Shown here in pieces: positions 42,793-51,311 of a stretch of DNA of 64,000 nt. A program made the translations under genes and the position numbers. Each line of letters starts with the position of its first letter. The stretch's first letter is position 1. The stretch lies in assembly GCF_000305935.1 (NCBI RefSeq), contig NC_018870.1:2217001-2281000 (forward strand). Reading direction: 5' to 3'. The notes beneath the pieces are model-generated. The model made no database searches. It saw only the letters and a program-made list of their open reading frames with translations, and was not told where the DNA came from. The DNA is from Thermacetogenium phaeum DSM 12270. GTDB lineage: Bacteria > Bacillota > DSM-12270 > Thermacetogeniales > Thermacetogeniaceae.

Positions 42793-44248
42793 CCTTTTCC
42801 ACCACCTCTCCCAGCAGCCGCAGCAGCCGCGCATAGTCGAAAAGTCTGGTATACGTCGCCAGGATGTAAAGCTCTTCCGCATCCTGATCCCCGAGGAGCC
42901 GCAGGCTCTCCTGCGGCTCCGGAGCGATGACGAGCCTCTCCAAAGGAACCCCGGCATACTTCAGGCAGACGGCCATGTCCCCCGCCCGGCGCCCGGAGCA
43001 AACGATCTTCTTAATACGGGGATCTCCGAGCACGGCAAAACCTGCATCCCAGAGCCAGGAGACATCCCTCCCGTCTGCCGCCAGGTCATTGACTGCGATC
43101 ACCAGCGCCTTTTTCTTTTCCGTCCCCAGAATCGTTTTCAAAACCTCGTTCGCTCCGGTGGGGTTTTTAATCAGAGCCAGGACGCAGGGGCGCCCCCGAA
43201 AGATGAATTCCTCCATCCTGCCGGTGGCAGTCTTGTAGTCGAGGAGCGATCTTTTGACTTCATCGACCGACACCCCGCACATCAGAGCCGCTGCCGTCGC
43301 CGCCAGAACGTTGTATGTGTTGTAGAAGCCGCGGAGAGGAGCCTGGAGGGTGCGGCGGCCTCCCCTTCCTGCTTCATCCCCGGCAGGATACTCACCGCCA
43401 AGGTCTTCGGGGCGCGCCACCAGATCAAAGGTCAAACACTCATCAGAGCGCACCCTTTCAGCGGTGAACCGCAGCTCCGGCCGTCTGAAGTCACACCGCG
43501 GGCAGTAGTAATCACCGAGCTGCCCGTAATAGTAGCAGCGGTAAGAAAGGGCTTCCCCACACCGGGGGCAGTAGCCGCTCTCTTTGACCTCCTCCAGCTC
43601 CCCAGACACTCCCTCCCACGCGCCCGTGAGCCGGGCGTCAGCGGCGCCTATACCGTAATAGCTCACCTTTTCCCGCCCATACCCCACAGCCGCCGTCAGG
43701 GGATCGTCGGCGTTGAGGAGCAGGGACGGCTGCGGGAGCCCGTCCAGGGTGCGGCGCAGGAGGGCAATGGTGCGCTCCAGCTCCTCGTAACGGTCGAGCT
43801 GGTCCCGGAAGTAGTTGGTAACCAGCACCAGATCCGGTTCGGCGGCGGGAAAAACCTTCCCCACACTCCCCTCATCCACCTCCAGGAGGGCGACCCTGCT
43901 GCGCGGCCTGCCGGCCAGGGTGCAGTCCCTGATCATGGCCGTCGCCACCCCGGGCAGCATATTGGCACCCTCGGCATTATTCGCCGCTGTACGGCCCGAG
44001 GAACGCAGGATGTGGGCCAGGAGGTTTGCCGTCGTGGTCTTTCCGTTGGTGCCGGTCACAGCAATAACCTTTTCGTAAGCAGGGGCCAGGAAGGAAACAA
44101 GATGCGGGAAGAATCTCAAGGCCACTGCGCCCGGCAGGGAGGTTCCCGGCCAGCCGCAAAGGCGGCAGAGGAAGGAGACAAAACGCCCAGCCGCAAGGGC
44201 TAAAAGAAAGCGCAGTCTTGTCAGCAAACCAGATGAGGTTTTATTCAT
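42761..44248 (-). CDS. murT: Lipid II isoglutaminyl synthase, Mur ligase-like subunit MurT
   Basis: 495 residues. Mur-ligase fold: P-loop VTGTNGKTTTANLLAHILRS, NAEGANMLPGVATA, LLEVDEGSVGKVFPAAEPD, then a four-cysteine zinc ribbon (CPRCGEALSYRCYYYGQL, YYCPRCDFRRPEL) that separates MurT from other Mur ligases. The C-terminal DUF1727 region includes IKNPTGANEVL and VLGDPRIKKIVCSGRRAGDM. With GatD it amidates lipid II on the cytoplasmic side, a Gram-positive trait. murT-gatD form a two-gene operon. Confidence 0.93.
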   Translation of the reverse strand: MNKTSSGLLTRLRFLLALAAGRFVSFLCRLCGWPGTSLPGAVALRFFPHLVSFLAPAYEKVIAVTGTNGKTTTANLLAHILRSSGRTAANNAEGANMLPGVATAMIRDCTLAGRPRSRVALLEVDEGSVGKVFPAAEPDLVLVTNYFRDQLDRYEELERTIALLRRTLDGLPQPSLLLNADDPLTAAVGYGREKVSYYGIGAADARLTGAWEGVSGELEEVKESGYCPRCGEALSYRCYYYGQLGDYYCPRCDFRRPELRFTAERVRSDECLTFDLVARPEDLGGEYPAGDEAGRGGRRTLQAPLRGFYNTYNVLAATAAALMCGVSVDEVKRSLLDYKTATGRMEEFIFRGRPCVLALIKNPTGANEVLKTILGTEKKKALVIAVNDLAADGRDVSWLWDAGFAVLGDPRIKKIVCSGRRAGDMAVCLKYAGVPLERLVIAPEPQESLRLLGDQDAEELYILATYTRLFDYARLLRLLGEVVEKGAPQGMPSLP

Positions 44249-44391
44249 CCGCTCACACCCTTAATAAGGTTCCAAGTGAACACCAGGGATGCATAATCAC
44301 CGATCCACCGGACCGATCGGTAATAGCATGTCTGACATTAAAACATCAGAATCCAGATCCTCAACGGAATCTTCTCCCTTGCTCCTTCAAT

Positions 44392-44823
44392 TCACAGTTC
44401 ATAACCCTTGCACGCGGGACCGCATCGTAAATGCGTCTGTTTAAACCCTTCGACTTTTCTATGATATGCCACATTACAGCCGGCCGCAAGATTCTCTGTC
44501 ATACTCGACAATAAATCAACCACAAAAAAGTGCTCTCCAAAACCACGAGCGGGATGGTGCACTTGTGCCCATCCCGCTCTCAGGAAGCGCTTTGCCGCAA
44601 GGCGATCAATCCCCAGCCGGGACGCCAGTTCAGAAGCGGTCAGGCCCCCTTCCGCCAGGATTGTGAAGATACCCACTTCAACAGCAGTAAAGAGAAGCTC
44701 CGAATACCAGTAGGCGGTGGCCAGGTCCTCCAGATACTGGGGGAAAGTGGCCCGGGGATCATGGACAAAAGGACCGGGCTTCATACCTGCTACACCAGCG
44801 ACTTGTTCCTGACACCCCCGCAT
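44392..44823 (-). pseudogene. bzaC: Truncated bzaC-like O-methyltransferase (dimerisation domain only)
   Basis: From M14 (ATG 44784) the sequence KPGPFVHDPRATFPQYLEDL, ATAYWYSELLFTAVEVGIFT and ILAEGGLTASELASRLGIDR is the N-terminal dimerisation/winged-helix domain of SAM O-methyltransferases. After AAKRFL the sequence turns into unrelated residues, and the SAM-binding domain (about 230 residues) is absent. In Moorella-type loci bzaC follows bzaAB and methylates 5-hydroxybenzimidazole, so this is most likely a deleted bzaC. The 167 bases before bzaB hold only a short frame (MSIVEGAAAVIGKMMTFEEC) of unknown origin. Confidence 0.65.
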
Positions 44824-44990
44824 TCTTCAAAGGTCATCATTTTCCCGATCACTGCAGCGGCGCCCTCTACAATGCTCATCGCGAACTTCTTTCTCCACTC
44901 CGGGCTGACGGAAATAATCCTGCAGCCACATCTTCAAGCCGCAATCCCACTACCACAACATCCCGAAACCGAATTATTAAGGTATGAACC

Positions 44991-46271
44991 TCAAGAAATC
45001 CCAAAAAAACCGGCAGCCACACAAGCGGCGCAGTTTTCACCGCAGGCAGCACACCGGTAGTCACCATCGGCGCCACCGAGGGCTGTCCTGGCTGTCTCCG
45101 GATCAATCGCCAGTTTGATCTGTTTCTCCACATCACCCCTCACCCGGGCGCGGGCCATCTCCAGGTCCCGCTCCCAGGCTGCCCTGTTCCCATTTGCCAG
45201 GTCGGCCGCGTGAGCAGCTATCCTGGTGGCGATCACACCTGCTCTCACGTCCTCCTCCGTGGGCAGCCCAAGGTGCTCAGCAGGGGTTACATAACAGAGA
45301 AAATTAGCTCCAACCATACCGGCAAGGGCACCGCCGATGGCAGCAGCAATATGGTCATAACCGGCGGCAACATCGGTAGCCAGTGTCCCTAGGATGTAAT
45401 ACGGTACATTATGGCAGAGACTCTTCTGCAGCTTCATGGTTGCCTCAACATGGTCAAGCGGCACATGCCCGGGGCCTTCCACCATCACCTGGACACCCGC
45501 CTCCAGTGCCCGGGCCACCAGTTCCCCGGCAACAATTAATCCCTTCATCTGGGCGGCATCAAGGGAATCAGCAATAGAACCGGGGCGGATGGCGTCCCCG
45601 ATGCTCAAGGTCACGTCATATCTGAGCAGGATCTCCAGCAGCCTGTCAAACTGTTCATAAAGGGGATTCTCCTTCTGATTATGAAGCATCCATCCGGTCA
45701 GGAATGCGCCTCCCCTGCTGACGATATCGGTCACCCTGCCGTTCTGCTGAAGGCATTCCAGGATTTCAAAATTCAGAGCGCTGTGCACCGCCATAAAATC
45801 GATGCCATCTGCTGCTTGTTTTTCAATAACTGCAAACATGTCATCGGGGGTCATGCCCACAACACTACCGTGCCGTTCGATGGCCTCTATACCCGCCTGA
45901 TAGATGGGCACACACCCTACCGGAACACCGGCATTGGTGAGTGTTTTCTTTCTCATCGCGTCGATATCCCCGCCTGTGCTCAAATCCATGAAGGAATCAC
46001 ACCCGGCTGCCTCCGCAGCCGCGATCTTGCGCAACTCCATCTCCGGGTCATTCCAGTCGGTGGAAGTGCCGATCAAAGCGTTTACTTTGACACGCAGCCC
46101 TTTGCCGATACCGCATAACCTGATCTTCTTACGCCGTATATTTTTGGGGATCACAATCGTTCCTTCGGCCACCCCCTGCATAATTTCCTCCACAGGGAGA
46201 CCTTCCGCAGCGGCAACAGCCTCCATCTCCGGAGTAACCCTGCCCATACGAGCGTGCTGAACCTGAGTCAT
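44991..46271 (-). CDS. bzaB: ThiC-paralogous 5-hydroxybenzimidazole synthase subunit BzaB
   Basis: 426 residues from ATG 46271 (GGGAGGGG upstream; the frame to 46295 lacks support). Radical SAM of the ThiC type: LCGIGKGLRVKVNALIGTST, EAAGCDSFMDLSTGGDIDAM, VEGPGHVPLDH, YYILGTLATDVAAGYDHIAA, FLCYVTPAEHLGLPTEEDVR and the C-terminal cluster motif CAACGENC. With BzaA it rearranges aminoimidazole ribotide to 5-hydroxybenzimidazole, the lower ligand of a cobamide. It lies 13 bases after bzaA under a cobalamin riboswitch, not a TPP riboswitch. The cluster motif is C-x2-C-x3-C, one residue shorter than ThiC's C-x2-C-x4-C. The A/B naming follows gene order. Confidence 0.8.
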   Translation of the reverse strand: MTQVQHARMGRVTPEMEAVAAAEGLPVEEIMQGVAEGTIVIPKNIRRKKIRLCGIGKGLRVKVNALIGTSTDWNDPEMELRKIAAAEAAGCDSFMDLSTGGDIDAMRKKTLTNAGVPVGCVPIYQAGIEAIERHGSVVGMTPDDMFAVIEKQAADGIDFMAVHSALNFEILECLQQNGRVTDIVSRGGAFLTGWMLHNQKENPLYEQFDRLLEILLRYDVTLSIGDAIRPGSIADSLDAAQMKGLIVAGELVARALEAGVQVMVEGPGHVPLDHVEATMKLQKSLCHNVPYYILGTLATDVAAGYDHIAAAIGGALAGMVGANFLCYVTPAEHLGLPTEEDVRAGVIATRIAAHAADLANGNRAAWERDLEMARARVRGDVEKQIKLAIDPETARTALGGADGDYRCAACGENCAACVAAGFFGIS

Positions 46272-46284
46272 CACTACCCCTCCC

Positions 46285-47583
46285 TTAACAAACATGCCTT
46301 TTCGTTCTCAAATATTTCGAAACTATCTCCATCGCACAGTACCTGCCACACATGGCACAGCCGGATTCTCCCCTTCCCCTTCTGGCATTCTTCACTTTTC
46401 TGGCACGCTCAGGGTCAAGGGCGAGTTCCATTTGCCGTTCCCAGTCCAGATCCTTACGCGCCATGGATAGCTGAAAATCCCATTCCCGGGCACCCGGCAG
46501 CCCTTTGGCCACATCTCCGGCGTGGGCGGCTATCCTGGCAGCAATCACGCCCTCCCGCACTTGCTCCCGGTCCGGAATCCCCACATGCTCAGCAGAGGTC
46601 ACATAACAGAGGAAATCCGCCCTCGCCCAGGCACTGAGAGCACCGCCGATAGCCGCATTGATCTGGTCGTAGCCAACGGCGATGTCGGTAACCAGTGGGC
46701 CGAAGACAAAATACGGCGCTCCGTGACAGAGGTTCTTCTCCAAGACCACAGTCTCCTTAACTTTATGCAGAGGTAGATGACCTGGCCCTTTTACCATTAC
46801 CTGAACACCGTTATTCCGGGACTTCCTGACAAGTTCCCCAAAAATCGTCATCTCATCAACCTGGGCGGCATCCATGGCGTCTGCCAGACATCCCGGCCTC
46901 ATCCCATCCGCAAGACTCAATACAACATCGTACTTTCTGGCAATATCCAGAACCCGATCAAAATTTTCGTAGAGAGGATTCTCCCTGTTGTTGGCCACCA
47001 TCCAGCCGCTGAGGTGGGCCCCCCCGTAGCTGACCAGGGGATCCAGCCTTCCTGCCCTTTTGGCCCGCTCCACAATACCCATCGTCAAACCGCAGTGCAG
47101 GGCGAGAAAACCCACACCTGCAGCAGCATGACGCTCAATTACCTCAAACAATAACTCAACATCCATCTGCACCGAAGACCCAAATTTTCTGCTGGCCTCC
47201 GCCAGGGCCTGGTAAAGAGGAAGAGTGCCCACAGGAGTTGAAGCAACATCCAAAGTTTTCTGAAGCATCTGGTCGATATCACCGCTTACACTCAAGTCCA
47301 TGATCGTGTCCGTGCCGGCCTCTTCAGCAATACGGATTTTTGCAACCTCGAGGTCAATGCTGCTCTCCTCACCGTAGAGGCCGATACTAGCGCTCACCTT
47401 GGTCCTCAATCCCTTGCCTACACCCACCGGCCGGACATTCCGGTTGCGGTTGCCGCCAAGAATAACAATTGTCCCCTCGGCCACCCCCTTCCTGACAAAT
47501 TCCGGGGCGACCCCCTCCTGCAAAGCAACCTGCTCCATCTCATCTGTAATCCTGCCCTGCAAAGCAGTTTCCAATAGAGTCAT
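46285..47583 (-). CDS. bzaA: ThiC-paralogous 5-hydroxybenzimidazole synthase subunit BzaA
   Basis: 432 residues. Same family as its neighbour: PVGVGKGLRTKVSASIGLYG, EEAGTDTIMDLSVSGDIDQM, VKGPGHLPLHKVKETVVLEK, FVFGPLVTDIAVGYDQINAA, FLCYVTSAEHVGIPDREQVR and cluster motif CAMCGRYC (again C-x2-C-x3-C). First gene after the cobalamin riboswitch and its terminator. Tandem ThiC paralogues under B12 control are the signature of anaerobic benzimidazole synthesis (bzaA-bzaB). A plain ThiC duplication for thiamine is the alternative, but the riboswitch and the bzaC remnant argue against it. Confidence 0.8.
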   Translation of the reverse strand: MTLLETALQGRITDEMEQVALQEGVAPEFVRKGVAEGTIVILGGNRNRNVRPVGVGKGLRTKVSASIGLYGEESSIDLEVAKIRIAEEAGTDTIMDLSVSGDIDQMLQKTLDVASTPVGTLPLYQALAEASRKFGSSVQMDVELLFEVIERHAAAGVGFLALHCGLTMGIVERAKRAGRLDPLVSYGGAHLSGWMVANNRENPLYENFDRVLDIARKYDVVLSLADGMRPGCLADAMDAAQVDEMTIFGELVRKSRNNGVQVMVKGPGHLPLHKVKETVVLEKNLCHGAPYFVFGPLVTDIAVGYDQINAAIGGALSAWARADFLCYVTSAEHVGIPDREQVREGVIAARIAAHAGDVAKGLPGAREWDFQLSMARKDLDWERQMELALDPERARKVKNARRGRGESGCAMCGRYCAMEIVSKYLRTKRHVC

Positions 47584-47658
47584 AGAACCACCGTCCTCCT
47601 TTTGTTTTTACGCGCAGCTCAACCCACAGTTCCCCCACTGGGGCAAGCTCACCTTAAA

Positions 47659-47692
47659 ATAAAAAATCCACACTGATTTCAGCGTGGATTTT
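47659..47692 (-). terminator. Expression-platform terminator of the cobalamin riboswitch
   Basis: Minus strand: AAAATCCACGCTGA and TCAGTGTGGATTTT form a stem of about 13 bp, followed by TTATTTT. It lies between the aptamer and bzaA. Confidence 0.8.
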
Positions 47693-47737
47693 GCCATCAT
47701 CCCGCTTAACACTACCCCACCTCGAGGTAGGATTAAG

Positions 47738-47905
47738 ATTTTTCAGGCAGGTCTCCTGACTTCGCAGCTTAACCTCCCCCGGCCCTTCCCGGCATGGTAG
47801 GCCATACCAGTGGTTCCGCCGGGTTTGTATCTGCTTACAGTGGCGGGTCCGTCCGGGAATCTCACCCGGTTCCCTATTCTCCCTTTAAGGGCACCTGAAA
47901 AATTT
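47738..47905 (-). ncRNA. Cobalamin (AdoCbl) riboswitch
   Basis: Minus-strand blocks in order: CAGGTGCCC, GGAGAATAGGGAA, CCGGGTGAGATTCCCGGAC, GGACCCGCCACTGTAA, GCCTACCATGCCGGGAAGG, and the B12-box part GAAGTCAGGAGACCTGCCTG, closed by a P1 stem (TTTTTCAGG/CCTGAAAAAT). It controls bzaA-bzaB, so cobamide level feeds back on lower-ligand synthesis. Confidence 0.95.
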
Positions 47906-47973
47906 GCTATGAAATTTTTTAAATTATTATAATCCATAAGATAAATCTGTCAAGCCCTGATTGCAAATGATGG

Positions 47974-49329
47974 CTACAGCACCAGCGTCCCCGCTGGCGT
48001 CTTCAGCAGCTTGAAGATGTGCTCCTCCTGGCCGGTTTGTGCATTAACATAAACCAGGAAGGTTTCACCATCCATTTCCGCCTTGAATTCGTAGGTCAGC
48101 ACCTCATGCTTCCCGGACGTAGGGACGACGGCCATCCGTTCCGCCAGCACCTTGAGCTGCGGGTTGAGCTTCTGGCGCGCTTCGTCCGCCGTCAGAGCCG
48201 GCTCGGGCAGGTCGCGCCGGTGGTGGGACATGAGAAAGCCAAGGGCATCGTAACCCAGGATCTGCCCGTTGTCCAGGGCCACCTGCACCTTGATCAGATC
48301 GGGATAGACGATCACATCCCCCTGCCGGTAGGCAAAGGAAACGGTCAGGATATTCTGCCTCCTCAAGGTGTAGGTGGGCACCATGTCCTCGATTCCCCGG
48401 GACTTCAGGAACTCCTGCGCCAGAGCCAGTCCTTTCTGATCGTCGATCTTAGTAGATTCAACCGAACGGGGGTTGATGTAATACACCACATGGCCTCCCT
48501 TTTTGGCAACGTTGGCGGTGATCACGTTTTCCTGCCGCCCGTCGGTGCTGAACTCAAAGCTGTAGGCCGGTATTTTCCCTTTTACCGTCCCGGTGCTTTT
48601 GACACCGGTAACTTCGGCACCCTTGAAGTCAATAAAACGCCTGGCAATCTTCCGGGCCTGGGCTTCGGTCACGGTATCTCCCGTCAGCCCGAGGGGCTCA
48701 GCCCGTTCGAGGTGGTCGGAAAAGGGACCGTCATAAATCAGAACCGGAAGCTCCTGCAGCTGGCTGTCCACCCTGCGGAAGCTGGTGTCTGCAGTCGCCA
48801 GGGTTCCCCTGGGAAATACCCGGCCCAGCCCCTCCCGCACCTCCGTCCATCGGAAGCGCCCGTCGGCGGCCTGGCGCTCCACGGTAGCCAGCTCGCGGTT
48901 CAACGAGCGCGCCCTTTCATAGAGCTGGCGCATGGTCTGACGATCCTGCTCGCTGAATTTTTCCCCCTGATCGCGCTTCGTTATCGAATAGGCATAATCC
49001 CCGACCTGCGTTAAAAATTTGGCCGTCCGGGCCACAACCTGATGAGAAAGCGGCAGCTGGAGCAGGTTCTCCTGGGCGGCATTGGCATTGTACCAGAGGT
49101 CGGAGAACAGGGTGTCCATATGCTCCGGTGAAGCTGTGGCCAGTCCCTTCGAGAGAAGAGCCTCCACATTCTTGCTGCGCTGCAGCGATTCGTAAAAGGC
49201 CCGGTTGTACTTGTTTACCAGCAATGTTTCCGCCCTGCGCCGCGCCTGCACCTGAGTAACGCCCCAAAAAGCCGTCACTCCCCAGAGTACTGCCAGAGCC
49301 ACAATTGCCGCTGTCAAACGCCTGGTCAT
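47974..49329 (-). CDS. ypeB: Germination protein YpeB
   Basis: 451 residues. Signal-anchor helix at 5-24 (LTAAIVALAVLWGVTAFWGV), a helical N-terminal domain (LLVNKYNRAFYESLQRSKNV), then three PepSY-like domains from about 205 (VTEAQARKIARRFIDFKGAE, KGLALAQEFLKSRGIEDM, LTADEARQKLNPQLKVLAER). YpeB sits at the inner spore membrane and keeps the lytic enzyme SleB inactive until germination. It follows sleB by 21 bases, the conserved order. Confidence 0.93.
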   Translation of the reverse strand: MTRRLTAAIVALAVLWGVTAFWGVTQVQARRRAETLLVNKYNRAFYESLQRSKNVEALLSKGLATASPEHMDTLFSDLWYNANAAQENLLQLPLSHQVVARTAKFLTQVGDYAYSITKRDQGEKFSEQDRQTMRQLYERARSLNRELATVERQAADGRFRWTEVREGLGRVFPRGTLATADTSFRRVDSQLQELPVLIYDGPFSDHLERAEPLGLTGDTVTEAQARKIARRFIDFKGAEVTGVKSTGTVKGKIPAYSFEFSTDGRQENVITANVAKKGGHVVYYINPRSVESTKIDDQKGLALAQEFLKSRGIEDMVPTYTLRRQNILTVSFAYRQGDVIVYPDLIKVQVALDNGQILGYDALGFLMSHHRRDLPEPALTADEARQKLNPQLKVLAERMAVVPTSGKHEVLTYEFKAEMDGETFLVYVNAQTGQEEHIFKLLKTPAGTLVL

Positions 49330-49350
49330 CTTACCATCCCTCCCTGTACT

Positions 49351-49860
49351 TTAAATGGCAAATACGTGATTCCCGATCTGAGTGACGATCTGCCTGGTCC
49401 AGACCCAGGGGTTTACCGGCTTGGACGGGTTCCAGAAGAACAGGGCACCGTATGTGGGGTCCATCCCGTTCAAGGCGTCATTCGCCGCCCGATACGCTTC
49501 CTCCGAAGGAGGAACCTGCCAGATCAGGCCGTTGGAAACCGATTCGAAGGCAAAAGGCTCAAAAATCACGCCGGACAGGGTGTTCGGAAAGCTGGCGCTG
49601 CGCATCCTGTTGAGCATCACCGCTCCCACGGCCACCTTGCCCAGGTAAGGCTCATCCCCCGCCTCACCCTGAATGACCCTGGCCAGCAGTTCCAGATTAT
49701 CGACACCGGATTCCGGGCTGGCCTCGGCCCTGTTTTCCCTCTCCAATCCCTGCAGCGGGAAGTTCCCGTTCCGGTAAAACCCCAGATACAGGATTGTGGA
49801 AAACAGAAGAGCCGCCGCCGTCACGATCGCCAAAGCGTACTGCGGTTTTTTCAGATCCAT
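49351..49860 (-). CDS. sleB: Spore cortex-lytic enzyme SleB (cell wall hydrolase)
   Basis: 169 residues from ATG 49860, eight bases after AAAAGGGGG; a second ATG two codons upstream sits too close to it. N-terminal signal anchor (YALAIVTAAALLFSTILYLG) then a Hydrolase_2 domain: LLARVIQGEAGDEPYLGKVA with the catalytic Glu, VGAVMLNRMRSASFPNTLSG, and LNGMDPTYGALFFWNPSKPV. It is a lytic transglycosylase acting on muramic-lactam cortex. The usual N-terminal peptidoglycan-binding domain is absent, which makes this the short form. Confidence 0.9.
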   Translation of the reverse strand: MDLKKPQYALAIVTAAALLFSTILYLGFYRNGNFPLQGLERENRAEASPESGVDNLELLARVIQGEAGDEPYLGKVAVGAVMLNRMRSASFPNTLSGVIFEPFAFESVSNGLIWQVPPSEEAYRAANDALNGMDPTYGALFFWNPSKPVNPWVWTRQIVTQIGNHVFAI

Positions 49861-49866
49861 TCCCAT

Positions 49867-50386
49867 ACCCCCTTTTCTGCTGGTAAGATTTTTAACCGCC
49901 GGGCTTAAACGACCACCGCTTAAACCTCCACATCCCTGCAGACTGCCCATCCGTGGCTTCCCCCTCTCAGGCCATCCGGAGGGGATACGACTTCAGGTAA
50001 CTTTGTGGAACCCTTGAGCCCGGAGGTGTCTTCACCCCTACTACCTCGATCGGTGGTAAGTTTTTGTCGCTCTTTGCCTCTGCTGCCAGTATATAATGTG
50101 TGAATATCCCCCCTTCTTTATGCAGAAGAAATACCCATTAAACCCATTGAACCTCCGGCTGCCGCCCCCCATCCTCCGCCCCCTACCCATCATTCACTTA
50201 AAAAAGAATGCCCGTGCTTCACCCTTATCCCGACCATCTGAGTCTGCGGCCTTTACCCGGCTACACCCTGCCGTCAATTGGGGATTTTGAAGAAAACGGC
50301 TGCCGAGGCCGAGGAGGAAAAGCATCTTCGACGGCGAAGACTTTTATGATGTGGCTTTGGGAATTCCGGCAAAAGGGGTGACGGCG
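49867..50386. other. Intergenic region, no gene seen
   Basis: Divergent spacer between sleB and the prenyltransferase gene. Short frames on both strands lack ribosome sites and family features. Confidence 0.4.
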
Positions 50387-51295
50387 ATGGCGGTGCTCGA
50401 ATCGAAAATCCGCTCCGGATTGACGAGGCTCAAAATATACGGGGACCTGGTGATGTTCAGCCACAGCCTCTTCGCCCTTCCCTTCGGCCTGATCGGGATG
50501 CTGCTGGCCGCCAACGGCCTCCCGTCGGCCCGGGTCTTTTTCTGGATTCTCGTCGCCCTGGTGGGGGCGCGCAACGCCGCCAACGCCCTCAACCGCTTGA
50601 TCGACGCCCGCTACGATGCCTGGAACCAGAGAACAGCCCACAGGCACCTGCCCCGGGGGATAGTGTCGGGAAGTGAGGTACTGGCGCTGAGCATCGTCGG
50701 CTTTATCCTGCTGCTGGTGGCATCCTGGCAGCTAAATCCTCTCTGTCTGAAGCTCGCCCCCGTAGCGCTCTTTATTCTGGTAATCTATTCCTACACCAAA
50801 AGGTTCACCTCAGCCTGCCATCTGGTGCTGGGCTTTGCCTGCGGCATCGCCCCAACCGCCAGCTGGCTGGCGGTAACCGGGAAGTTCGCCCTCCCCCCCA
50901 TGCTGTTGAGCGCCGCAGTGACGTGCTGGGTTGCCGGGTTTGACATCATCTACGCCACCCAGGATGTGGAATTCGACAGGAGGGTAGGGCTCTATTCCAT
51001 TCCCGCCCGGTTCGGGATACCGAAGGCACTGGGTATCGCCAAACTACTGCATCTGGCAGTAATCCTTTTTCTGCTCCTGGTTCCCCCTTACTCCGCCCCC
51101 CCGCACGCCGTTCCCGGAACGATCTATTACCTGGGGGTGGCAGCAGTGGCCGGGCTTCTCTGCTGGGAGCACCTGATGGTAAAACCCGACGACCTGCACA
51201 GGGTGACCACGGCGGCCTACACCGTCAACCAGATCATCGGCGTCACCCTGCTTTTCTTCACCGTTCTGGATCTGCTGGTAACCAAGATTCTGTAG
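50387..51295 (+). CDS. UbiA-family polyprenyltransferase
   Basis: 302 residues from ATG 50387 (AAAAGGGGTG upstream; the frame opens earlier). Eight to nine membrane helices. Both Asp-rich motifs of the family are present: NALNRLIDARYDAWNQRTAH and YATQDVEFDRRVGLYSIPAR. These bind prenyl diphosphate through magnesium. The short 4-hydroxybenzoate-octaprenyltransferase-like form in clostridia often belongs to menaquinone synthesis by the futalosine route (MqnP), but no mqn gene is in this window, so the substrate is open. It lies 16 bases before the U32 peptidase gene, a frequent neighbour. Confidence 0.85.
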   Translation: MAVLESKIRSGLTRLKIYGDLVMFSHSLFALPFGLIGMLLAANGLPSARVFFWILVALVGARNAANALNRLIDARYDAWNQRTAHRHLPRGIVSGSEVLALSIVGFILLLVASWQLNPLCLKLAPVALFILVIYSYTKRFTSACHLVLGFACGIAPTASWLAVTGKFALPPMLLSAAVTCWVAGFDIIYATQDVEFDRRVGLYSIPARFGIPKALGIAKLLHLAVILFLLLVPPYSAPPHAVPGTIYYLGVAAVAGLLCWEHLMVKPDDLHRVTTAAYTVNQIIGVTLLFFTVLDLLVTKIL

Positions 51296-51311
51296 AGGGA
51301 GTAGAAGCCTG

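Noticed and set aside
42782-44203. 473-codon plus-strand open frame antisense to murT
   Set aside because: Shadow of a GC-rich gene: no ribosome site and low-complexity Pro/Arg/Gly composition, while the minus strand encodes an unmistakable MurT.
44991-47583. Two thiamine ThiC genes
   Set aside because: Upstream element is a cobalamin riboswitch, not TPP; the genes are tandem paralogues followed by a bzaC-like remnant.
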